Assembly (NCBI RefSeq): GCF_032397745.1
Contig: NZ_CP135921.1
Location: 2,790,001 to 2,854,000, forward strand
Direction: 5' to 3'
DNA length: 64,000 nt
From: Bradyrhizobium prioriisuperbiae
Lineage (GTDB): Bacteria; Pseudomonadota; Alphaproteobacteria; Rhizobiales; Xanthobacteraceae
This document shows, one piece after another, positions 19,988 through 28,853 of this stretch. The notes below the pieces were generated by a model, which was not told the origin of the DNA, searched no databases, and worked only from the letters and a program-made list of their open reading frames with translations. The translations under genes were made by a program, and so were the position numbers. The stretch's first letter is position 1, and every line of letters starts with the position of its first letter.

Positions 19988-21855
19988 ATCGACGGCAGCC
20001 GGACCACAAACCGTGCGCCTGCGATCGGCGTGTCGCCGGTCGCATCGGTCTTGCCGGCGCGGTTTTCCGCCCAGATCCGCCCGCCATGGGCTTCCACGAT
20101 CTGCTTGGAGATCGACAGGCCCAGGCCGGAGTTCTGTCCGAAGCCTTGTTCCGGCCGGTCGGTATAGAAGCGGTCGAAGATCTTTTCCAGGGCGCCGGGC
20201 CGCACGCCGGGGCCGTCGTCGTCGATCACGATCTCGATCGTTTTGTTTTTCACGCGGCGGCACACCAGGCGCACGGCGCCGTCCATTTTTGAGAACGATT
20301 GCGCGTTCGACAGCAGATTGGCGATCACCTGGCCCAGCCGTGAATCGTGGCCCGGCACCGAGAATGAATCGATCGGATTGCCTTCGAAGCGCGCCTGCAC
20401 CTGGACATTGTTGTTGCTGTGGTTGGTTTCGTTGGCGACCGAGACCAGTGTCAGCAGCAGCCGCCGCATATCGACCGGCGTCGCGTCCTGTCGTTGCAGT
20501 TCGGCGTCGAGGCGGCTGGCGTCGGAAATGTCCGAGATCAGCCGGTCGAGCCGCCGCACGTCATGTTCGATAACCTGGAGCAGGCGGCTGCGGCTGTTGT
20601 CGGTCCGCGCCAGCGGCAGGGTTTCGACCGCGGAGCGCAGCGAGGTCAGCGGGTTCTTCAGTTCGTGCGAAACATCCGCCGCGAACCGCTCGATGCCCTC
20701 GATGCGATTGTAGAGCGCTTCGGTCATGTCGCGTAGCGCGCCGGAGAGATGGCCGATCTCGTCGCGGCGGCCGGTGAAATCGGGAATCTCGACGCGCGTT
20801 TTGATGCGGCGTCGAACGCGCTCGGCGCTGTCGGCAAGCCGGCGCACGGGCCCGGCGATGGTGCTGGCAAGCAGCAGCGACAGCATGATCATCACGGCCG
20901 CGGCGAGGCCGAACACCTTCAGGATGGCGAGGCGTTCCGCGGTCACCATCTGGTCGATGTCGTCGCCCTGGGTCGACAGCATCAGCGCGCCATGCACCGC
21001 GCGGAAACGTTGCACCGGCACCGACACCGACACGATCACTTCGCCGCGCTCGTTGATGCGGACCATGCTGGCCTTCTGGCCATTCAGGGAGTCGGAGACT
21101 TCGGAATAACCGTTGCCGTTCTCCGGGCCGAGTTCGCGATACAGCGGCAGGTCGCCGCGATTGAGCCAGGTGCGCACCGCGATCATCGCACGCTCGGTCA
21201 GGCCGGGTTTGTCGGTCGAGGGCGGCGCCAGATCGAACCGCAGCACGTCGCCGCGGCCATAGAGGCTGCGGCTGTCGAGCACCAGCACGCCGTCGCGGTC
21301 ATAGATCCGCGCCCGTGTCTTGGTCGGCGAGATCAGGCGCCGCAGCACCGGCGCCACGCGCTCGGGATTGATCGGAAAATCCAGACCCGACAGCACGTCT
21401 TCGGACGGGCCGTAGGTCTCGCCCGGCTTCAGGTCCAGCAGTTTGTCGGGATCGACGGTGATGGCGTTGGTTTCGACGGTGGCGGAGGCGGCAATCGCGC
21501 TGGCAATGATTTCCGCCTGCACCAAGAGGCTCTGTGCGCGCGCATCGATCAGGCCGGCGCGGAACTGCGACAGATAGAGAATGCTGGCGACCAGCGCGAT
21601 CAGGCCGGCGAGATTGAGCGAGACGATGCGTCGCGTCAGGCTCGAGAAGCTGAGCGAAAAGAAATATTGCCCGGCGCGGCGCAGCCAGCCCAGCGGGCGC
21701 TTCCAGCCCGGCACGGGTTTCGCCGCGGCAAGCTCGCGCGCATCCGGTTCGCTGTCCGGCGCGAACGACGGGATGTCGTCGTCCGTGTCCGGATCTCGAT
21801 CTAGAGCTGGGCGGTCAAGCAATGACAAAACTGCCTGGGTTGTTTCTCTGGCCAC
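19984..21855 (-). CDS. chvG: Sensor histidine kinase ChvG
   Basis: A 623-residue inner-membrane histidine kinase. A basic cytoplasmic N-terminus is followed by helix 1 (about 78-97), a large periplasmic sensor region (about 98-305), helix 2 (about 306-328), HAMP, the phosphoacceptor box FAADVSHELKNPLTSLRS, and the ATPase domain with N box (NLLSNAQSFS), G1 (DDDGPGV) and G2 (SGLGLSISKQIVEAHGG). Homologues respond to acid or envelope stress through ExoR-like inhibition in rhizobia. The start is GTG (21853-21855). It lies 65 bp after chvI and overlaps hprK by 4 bp, linking the kinase to the phosphorelay proteins. Confidence 0.94.
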   Translation of the reverse strand: MARETTQAVLSLLDRPALDRDPDTDDDIPSFAPDSEPDARELAAAKPVPGWKRPLGWLRRAGQYFFSLSFSSLTRRIVSLNLAGLIALVASILYLSQFRAGLIDARAQSLLVQAEIIASAIAASATVETNAITVDPDKLLDLKPGETYGPSEDVLSGLDFPINPERVAPVLRRLISPTKTRARIYDRDGVLVLDSRSLYGRGDVLRFDLAPPSTDKPGLTERAMIAVRTWLNRGDLPLYRELGPENGNGYSEVSDSLNGQKASMVRINERGEVIVSVSVPVQRFRAVHGALMLSTQGDDIDQMVTAERLAILKVFGLAAAVMIMLSLLLASTIAGPVRRLADSAERVRRRIKTRVEIPDFTGRRDEIGHLSGALRDMTEALYNRIEGIERFAADVSHELKNPLTSLRSAVETLPLARTDNSRSRLLQVIEHDVRRLDRLISDISDASRLDAELQRQDATPVDMRRLLLTLVSVANETNHSNNNVQVQARFEGNPIDSFSVPGHDSRLGQVIANLLSNAQSFSKMDGAVRLVCRRVKNKTIEIVIDDDGPGVRPGALEKIFDRFYTDRPEQGFGQNSGLGLSISKQIVEAHGGRIWAENRAGKTDATGDTPIAGARFVVRLPSI

Positions 21856-21920
21856 GGCCTCAAGTCTATCCCAGTTGCCGTGGCCCGTCAGGTAACAAAC
21901 CGGCTTGAAGCGGCCGTATC

Positions 21921-22622
21921 TCAGGTTTCCTTGAAGCGATAGCCGACGCCGTACAGCGTCTCGATCATCTCGAAGTCGTCGTCGACCACCTTGAACTTCT
22001 TGCGCAGCCGCTTGATGTGGCTGTCGATGGTGCGATCGTCGACATAGACCTGGTCGTCATAGGCGGCATCCATCAGGGCATTGCGGCTCTTGACCACGCC
22101 GGGGCGGGTGGCGAGCGCCTGCAGGATCAGGAATTCGGTAACGGTCAGGGTGACCGCTTCGTTTTTCCAGGTGCAGGTGTGGCGCTCCGGATCCATGCGC
22201 AGCAGGCCGCGCTCCAGCGCCTTGGGGTCGGCTTCCTTGGGAGCGGCCGTCGGATCCTTCGGGATCGCACGGCGAAGCACCGCCTTGACGCGTTCGACCA
22301 GCAGCCGCTGCGAGAACGGTTTGCGGATGAAATCGTCTGCGCCCATCTTGAGGCCGAACAATTCGTCGATCTCCTCGTCCTTGGAGGTGAGGAAGATCAC
22401 CGGCAGATCGGATTTCTGCCGCAGCCGGCGCAATGTCTCCATGCCGTCCATCCGCGGCATCTTGATATCGAGAATGGCGAGATCGGGAGGGCTGGTTCGA
22501 AAACCGTCGAGTGCCGAGGCGCCGTCCGTGTAGGTCATGATACGATAGCCCTCGGCTTCGAGTGCGATCGATACGGACGTCAGAATGTTGCGGTCGTCAT
22601 CGACCAACGCGATTGTGGGCAT
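21921..22622 (-). CDS. chvI: Response regulator ChvI (OmpR family)
   Basis: A 233-residue two-domain regulator. The receiver domain has the acidic pocket (VDDD, residues about 7-10), the phosphorylated Asp52 in [10 protein letters not shown], Thr79 and Lys81 in FLTSKD. The C-terminal OmpR-type winged helix ends with [15 protein letters not shown] and [10 protein letters not shown]. It partners with ChvG directly downstream. In relatives it controls envelope, exopolysaccharide and central-carbon genes, and has been linked to pckA in Agrobacterium; the pckA gene lies 1.3 kb away on the other strand. ATG 22620-22622 begins the receiver domain. Confidence 0.95.
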   Translation of the reverse strand: MPTIALVDDDRNILTSVSIALEAEGYRIMTYTDGASALDGFRTSPPDLAILDIKMPRMDGMETLRRLRQKSDLPVIFLTSKDEEIDELFGLKMGADDFIRKPFSQRLLVERVKAVLRRAIPKDPTAAPKEADPKALERGLLRMDPERHTCTWKNEAVTLTVTEFLILQALATRPGVVKSRNALMDAAYDDQVYVDDRTIDSHIKRLRKKFKVVDDDFEMIETLYGVGYRFKET

Positions 22623-22914
22623 GAGCCTGCTTTCAGAATCAGTTTGGCTAAACGCGAGCGCTTCGTCCCCAAATCCCTCGACTGAAGCTTCGATTGGAAG
22701 CTCGTGATCGAAGACCTTCGGTCCTGGTCCCTCAACCGAAGACGCTCAGACGACTGTGCCGTTCGAAACGGCCAATTCACCCAGGCAGCCAGCAATGCAA
22801 GCTGGGCGCAAATGTGACCGAGTTCCCAGAAACGTCTCAGGCCGCGGACCGTTCCGGCTATATAGTGATATTTCCGGGCGAAAAACCCCTTAGGTTCCCT
22901 AAAGTTGGCCTTTC

Positions 22915-23652
22915 ATGATGACCCCAGACGCTGATTTCGATGCCGGCCGGCTCGCCCGGGACTTGCTGCGCCGCAGCCGCCAGGGCGCCCTGGCCACCCT
23001 GATGACCGTATCAGGCGACCCCTATTGCTCCCTGGTCAATGTGGCGAGCGCCCCGGACGGGGCCCCGATCCTGCTGATTTCCCGCCTCGCGCTGCACACC
23101 CGCAATATCCTGGCCGATGTCAGGGTCTCGTTGATGCTGGACGAACGCCGTGCCGGCGATCCGCTGGAGGGCGCGCGGATCATGGCCGGCGGCGTGGTCG
23201 AGCAGACCCAGGACGAGGCCGCCGTCGCGCTCCTGCGCCGGCGCTATCTGGCGGCCCATCCCAGTGCGGAAGCCTTTGTTAATTTTAAGGATTTCTCGTT
23301 TTTTGTGCTCCGTATAGCGACCGTCCATCTGGTTGCCGGGTTTGGCCGGATCATCGACCTGACCCCGGACCAGGTTTTGACCGACCTGTCGGGGGCCGAA
23401 GCGCTGCTGGACGGGGAGACGGACGTCCTGGCCCACATGAACACCGACCATCGGGACACCATGAGCCTGTATGCTACCCGGCTGCTGGGAGCCGAGGACG
23501 GCGACTGGTTGGCGACCGGCTGCGATCCGGACGGGATGGACCTCACCGACGGCCGGCAGACCCTTCGGCTGGCCTTCCCGCGGCGGATTGTCGCGCTTGA
23601 TGCACTGCGGAAAATCCTCCGGGAACTCGCTGACAGCGCCCGGGCCGCCTGA
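22915..23652 (+). CDS. HugZ-like FMN/heme-binding protein (pyridoxamine oxidase fold plus DUF2470)
   Basis: A 245-residue protein. Residues about 10-150 form a split beta-barrel of the pyridoxamine 5'-phosphate oxidase type (GALATLMTVSGDPYCSLVNVA, then LISRLALHTRNILAD), and residues about 160-240 form a DUF2470 domain (DVLAHMNTDHRDTMSLYATR). The same pair is found in HugZ/HutZ heme-utilisation proteins, so binding of heme or flavin is plausible but not shown. A short inverted repeat, TTAGG/CCTAA, lies about 15-25 bp before the start (22890-22902). Two adjacent ATGs (22915 and 22918) are possible starts. It is divergent from chvI. Confidence 0.85.
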   Translation: MMTPDADFDAGRLARDLLRRSRQGALATLMTVSGDPYCSLVNVASAPDGAPILLISRLALHTRNILADVRVSLMLDERRAGDPLEGARIMAGGVVEQTQDEAAVALLRRRYLAAHPSAEAFVNFKDFSFFVLRIATVHLVAGFGRIIDLTPDQVLTDLSGAEALLDGETDVLAHMNTDHRDTMSLYATRLLGAEDGDWLATGCDPDGMDLTDGRQTLRLAFPRRIVALDALRKILRELADSARAA

Positions 23653-23773
23653 TCGGATCGTGTTGACGGGCGTTCGATCGTCTCTCGCGGTCGCGTGCGA
23701 ATTGCATCGATCCATACCGCAATGCATCAAGTTTACCGCTGTTTGAATAAACCAAAATGTGGGCTGGATCAGC

Positions 23774-23802
23774 TTGGCAATCTGCGCATTGATATCTATT
23801 AG
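23774..23802 (+). promoter_or_regulatory. Predicted sigma-70 promoter of pckA
   Basis: TTGGCA (23774-23779) and TATTAG (23797-23802) are separated by exactly 17 bp and lie about 100 bp before the pckA start codon. They match 5 of 6 and 4 of 6 consensus positions, respectively. The remaining gap of 251 bp after the HugZ-like gene shows no other element. Identification by eye only. Confidence 0.5.
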
Positions 23803-23903
23803 ATCGCCGGATCGACGCCGGGGGTTATCGTTCGGCGACCGCGGCAGACCATGGCGTGAAGCGAAGCTCACGTGATGGACGCGGGTTCAAGGAGGGAAGT
23901 TCT

Positions 23904-25517
<1,614 letters not shown>

Positions 25518-25540
25518 GGCTCAGCAACAGCACCGAATGC

Positions 25541-25572
25541 AAAAGGGGCGGCTCGGTGAGCCGCCCCTTTTT
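25541..25572 (+). terminator. Rho-independent terminator of pckA
   Basis: A perfect 13-bp stem (AAAAGGGGCGGCT with AGCCGCCCCTTTT) encloses a five-base CGGTG loop and runs into a T-rich tract ending near 25578. The flanking A and T runs make it usable in both directions, so it may also stop transcription of the convergent LysR gene. Confidence 0.93.
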
Positions 25573-25623
25573 GTTTTTGCCACGTTGTTGGAGCTCAGGC
25601 GTAATTTTTTGAGGCGAGGCCGC

Positions 25624-26505
25624 CTATCCCCGCCCATCCTTCCCCACCTCACCCACCAGCCAATCCCGGAACGCCAACATCGCCGCCGATTGCCGCTTGC
25701 TGCGCAATGACGTCAGCCAGTAGTCGCCGGTATAGGTCTCGATCTTGAACGGGCGCACCAGCCGTCCCTGTTTCAACTCCTCGCTGAACATGCTGGCGGG
25801 CAGCAGCGCCACGCCGGAGCCGCGCGCGGCGACTTCCGCCATGATGATGGAGGAATCGAACATCGCGCCCTTGATGGTCGGGCTGACCAGGCCGGCGGCG
25901 GCGAACCATTGCGGCCACTCGTCCGGCCGGTAGGAGCGCAGCAATACCTCGCGTTTGAGATCGGTCGGGCGCCGCAGCTTTTTCGCGATCTTCGGTGCGC
26001 ATACCGGCGTCAGCGGCGCGGCGAACAGCTTGATCGCCTCGGTGCCATGCCAGGAGCCATCGCCGAAGCGAATGGCGAAGTCGAGGCCTTCGCCGGCGAT
26101 GTCGACGCGGTTGTTGTTGGTCAGCAGCCGCAAGTCGATGCGCGGAAATGCGTCCTCGAACGCCTTCAGGCGCGGCAGCAGCCACCCGGTCGCAAACGTG
26201 CCCACCACACCGACGGTGATGACGTCGCGAAGATAACCGTCCGCGAAGCGATCGAGGGTGGCGCGGATGCGGTCGAACGAATCCGAGATCGCCGGTAGTA
26301 GCGCCTGTCCCTCGTCGGTCAGCGCCAGGCCGCGCGGCAGCCGGCGGAACAATTGCACGCCGAGAATATCCTCCAGGCTTTTGACCTGGTGGCTGACCGC
26401 GGCCTGCGTCACCCGCAGTTCGAGGCCGGCGCGGGTGAAGGACAGCTGTCGTGCCGAGGCCTCGAAGGCGCGCAGCGCATTCAGGGGCAAATGTGATGAT
26501 CGCAT
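25624..26505 (-). CDS. LysR-family regulator divergent from the beta-lactamase (AmpR/GcvA-like)
   Basis: A 293-residue LysR protein. The winged helix at residues about 1-62 reads LPLNALRAFEASARQLSFTRAGLELRVTQAAVSHQVKSLE, the typical GcvA/AmpR-type start, followed by the linker helix. The effector domain covers about 90-290. It is divergent from a class A beta-lactamase gene 103 bp away, the arrangement of ampR-bla pairs, so control of that gene is likely. A peptidoglycan-fragment effector, as in AmpR, is only inference. ATG 26503-26505 is chosen over an in-frame TTG four codons upstream. Confidence 0.88.
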   Translation of the reverse strand: MRSSHLPLNALRAFEASARQLSFTRAGLELRVTQAAVSHQVKSLEDILGVQLFRRLPRGLALTDEGQALLPAISDSFDRIRATLDRFADGYLRDVITVGVVGTFATGWLLPRLKAFEDAFPRIDLRLLTNNNRVDIAGEGLDFAIRFGDGSWHGTEAIKLFAAPLTPVCAPKIAKKLRRPTDLKREVLLRSYRPDEWPQWFAAAGLVSPTIKGAMFDSSIIMAEVAARGSGVALLPASMFSEELKQGRLVRPFKIETYTGDYWLTSLRSKRQSAAMLAFRDWLVGEVGKDGRG

Positions 26506-26538
26506 GTTTTGACCCAAATTTTTCTAATGTCTCCTCCG

Positions 26539-26557
26539 ACGATTGATCGTTTGTCAA
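26539..26557. promoter_or_regulatory. Candidate LysR operator and -35 element between regulator and beta-lactamase
   Basis: The dyad ACGAT-N2-ATCGT (26539-26550) abuts a perfect minus-strand TTGACA (26552-26557), a possible -35 box of the regulator gene. A regulator bound here could repress its own gene and activate the divergent lactamase. Seen by eye; binding is not shown, and no matching -10 is clear. Confidence 0.4.
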
Positions 26558-26608
26558 GTTCGGCGGTCCCCCACAATTTGCCGCCGGGGCAGACAAGGAC
26601 GAATCGAG

Positions 26609-27493
26609 ATGTTGAATAGACGGGACATTGTGATGGCCGGCGCGGCTCTTGCGGGCAGCGCGCTGATCGGATCGCGCGCTCACGCGGCTACCGCGACCGA
26701 AACATTTGTGGCGGAACTGAAGAAACTGGAAGCCGGCAGCACGGGACGGCTGGGTGTGGCGGTGCTCGATACCGCAACCGGTGCGGTGATCGGGCACCGG
26801 CTCGACGAACGTTTTGCCATGTGCAGCACCTTCAAGCTGCTGGCGGCCGCGGCCGTTCTGGAGCGCGTCGATGCCGGCAAGGAAACACTGGGGCGCCGCA
26901 TCCGCTTCAGTGCCTCGGATCTCGTGCCGTATTCGCCCGTCACCAAGCAACACACCGGTGGAGACGGCTTGTCGGTGGCGGAGTTGTGCGAAGCCGCCGT
27001 CGCGCAGAGCGACAACACCGCGGCCAACCTGCTGGTGGCGAGTCTCGGCGGCCCTCCGCAGGTCACGGCATTTGCCCGCACCCTCGGCGATCTGGTGACG
27101 CGGCTCGATCGTGTCGAGCCCGATCTCAACGAAGGGCAGGAGGACGACGTGCGCGACACCACCACGCCGCAGGCCATGGCGCTCGATCTGCAAGCGTTGA
27201 CACTGGGCAAGGCGTTGTCGCCGGCGTCGCGCGATCAGTTGATCGCCTGGCTGGTCGCCAACACAACCGGCGATACGCGCATCCGCGCCGGCCTGCCCGC
27301 GGGCTGGCGGGTCGGCGACAAGACCGGCAGCGGCGAGAACGGAACGTCCAACGATGTCGCCGTGATCTGGCCGCAGCAGCGGGCGCCGGTCATCATCTCG
27401 GTCTATCTGACCCAGGCAAAAGTGCCGAGCGAGAAGCGCAACGCTACGATTGCCGCTGCCGCGCGGGCGGCTGTTGTTGCCCTCAGCAAGTGA
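26609..27493 (+). CDS. Class A beta-lactamase, Tat-exported
   Basis: A 294-residue serine beta-lactamase that hydrolyses beta-lactams in the periplasm. All class A motifs are present: the active-site serine in CSTFK (Ser73, Lys76), SDN (134-136), the omega-loop RVEPDLNE (Glu170, Asn174) and KTG (238-240). The signal peptide carries a twin-arginine motif (NRRDIVMAG), so export through Tat is likely, as in mycobacterial BlaC. Cys72 precedes the catalytic Ser, as in carbapenemases such as KPC, but the matching cysteine after KTG is missing (KTGSGENG), so that disulfide cannot form. The spectrum cannot be read from the sequence. Start ATG 26609. Confidence 0.93.
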   Translation: MLNRRDIVMAGAALAGSALIGSRAHAATATETFVAELKKLEAGSTGRLGVAVLDTATGAVIGHRLDERFAMCSTFKLLAAAAVLERVDAGKETLGRRIRFSASDLVPYSPVTKQHTGGDGLSVAELCEAAVAQSDNTAANLLVASLGGPPQVTAFARTLGDLVTRLDRVEPDLNEGQEDDVRDTTTPQAMALDLQALTLGKALSPASRDQLIAWLVANTTGDTRIRAGLPAGWRVGDKTGSGENGTSNDVAVIWPQQRAPVIISVYLTQAKVPSEKRNATIAAAARAAVVALSK

Positions 27494-27502
27494 TCGCTGA
27501 AC

Positions 27503-28447
27503 TCAGCGCTGGTGACGCCTGACCGGCCCGCGCTTCCGGGCATCGGGCTTGGCGTCACCCTTCAGCACCAGCCGTGCGGCCAGCAAGTCGATAAAGGCCC
27601 GCACGGCCGGGAGCCGGGCGCGGGAGGCCGGAAACAGCGCGTGCACCACCGACGCGGGGCGTTCGTATTTTTCCAGCACCAGCGTCAGCCGGCCGGCTTT
27701 GACATGGTCGGCGACATACCACAGCGGCGCCCGCACCAGGCCAACGCCGGCGAGCGCTGCGGTGACCACCGCCTCCAGGGTGTTGGCGCGAAACCGGACG
27801 TTGACGCGCACCGCGGTCCTGGCGTTGGCACTGAGTTGATAACGCCAGGTCAGGTCGTTGGGATCGACGGCGAACACCAGGCAGTCATGCTGCCGCAACT
27901 GGTGCGGGGTATCAGGCGATCCATGCCGGCGCAGATAAGTTGGCGCCGCGCAGGTCACGATCCGGATCGTGCCGAGCTTGCGATCGAGCAGCGCCGAATC
28001 ACTGAGCGAGCCGATATGGAGGCCGACATCGATGCCATCCTCGATCCAGTCGGGGTCGCGATCCCGCAGCGTCAGGTCGAGTTGAACTTTTGGGTGGGCC
28101 TTCAGGAAGTCCGGCAGGATCGGCACCAGCAGATGCCGCCCCAGCAGCGATGGCGCCGTGACCCGGATATGGCCGCTGGCCTCCAGCGTGACCGGGCGCA
28201 GCGCGAGCTCGGCGTCACGGATGTCGCCGGCGATCTTGCGTGCACGTTCTTGAAACAGGTGGCCGTGTTCTGTCAGCGCCAGTGAGCGCGTGGAGCGCAC
28301 GAACAGCGCGCATCCCAGATGCGCCTCCAGCGCCGACAGTTCGCGGCTGACGGAGGCCAACGACACCCCGAGCTTGCGCGCCGCCGCGGTCAGGCTGCCG
28401 CCGTCGACCGTGCGCAGAAAAACATTGATCGCGCGCACATAGTCCAT
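27503..28447 (-). CDS. LysR-family transcriptional regulator (CrgA/AaeR-like)
   Basis: A 314-residue LysR protein beginning MDYVRAINVFLRTVDGGSLTAAARKLGVSLASVSRELSALE, which is the winged-helix form of the CrgA/PtxR-like branch; the effector domain follows from about residue 90. A basic tail (ARKRGPVRRHQR) closes the protein. ATG 28445-28447 begins the helix-turn-helix; the frame is open farther upstream, but those residues are not part of any domain. It converges on the beta-lactamase gene 9 bp away and is divergent from a 64-codon open frame, with no recognisable target gene. Confidence 0.87.
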   Translation of the reverse strand: MDYVRAINVFLRTVDGGSLTAAARKLGVSLASVSRELSALEAHLGCALFVRSTRSLALTEHGHLFQERARKIAGDIRDAELALRPVTLEASGHIRVTAPSLLGRHLLVPILPDFLKAHPKVQLDLTLRDRDPDWIEDGIDVGLHIGSLSDSALLDRKLGTIRIVTCAAPTYLRRHGSPDTPHQLRQHDCLVFAVDPNDLTWRYQLSANARTAVRVNVRFRANTLEAVVTAALAGVGLVRAPLWYVADHVKAGRLTLVLEKYERPASVVHALFPASRARLPAVRAFIDLLAARLVLKGDAKPDARKRGPVRRHQR

Positions 28448-28556
28448 GCTCGTCATCCTTGCAGAAAGCGTAACAATAACTTGCATGAATAGCTGATTAT
28501 TTACAACGCGAAACCGCTTCATAACAGCGGCCGATGACATCAGAGGAGATCGTGTC

Positions 28557-28751
28557 ATGGCCTCCGAGAACTGGCAGCCACCCCACGCGCGCGTTCGTGT
28601 GCCCCCGGGAAAAGAGCGCGAACGTACCCTCGCTGAATGGATCGAACGCTGCCGAAGGGCTGCTGCGGACGCGCGAATGACACTGCGCGAGATTTTTCTC
28701 GAACCCCGCCCCGACAGCGGCGAATGGGACAGCGGCGCGCGCGGGCTTTAA
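28557..28751 (+). CDS. Hypothetical small protein, 64 residues
   Basis: Not recognised. A short, charged, soluble protein with a likely helix at residues about 22-48 (ERTLAEWIERCRRAAADARMTLREIF). The ATG is preceded by AGAGGAG about nine bases upstream, a good ribosome-binding site, and the gene is divergent from a LysR gene with a 109-bp gap that could hold a shared operator. Those two points support it as a real gene, possibly controlled by that regulator. No membrane segment, signal peptide or metal motif is seen. Confidence 0.5.
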   Translation: MASENWQPPHARVRVPPGKERERTLAEWIERCRRAAADARMTLREIFLEPRPDSGEWDSGARGL

Positions 28752-28853
28752 GGCATCATGAGAATTGAAGCGGCTGCTCAGCGTCCGGGCTTCACCTCTC
28801 CCCGCGAGCGGGAGCGCGTATCGCTCGCGTATGCGTTGTGCCTTTAGCGGCGA

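Noticed and set aside
22694..22918. 74-codon plus-strand frame between chvI and the HugZ-like gene
   Set aside because: No ribosome-binding site, no domain, overlaps the next gene start; it is the probable promoter region.
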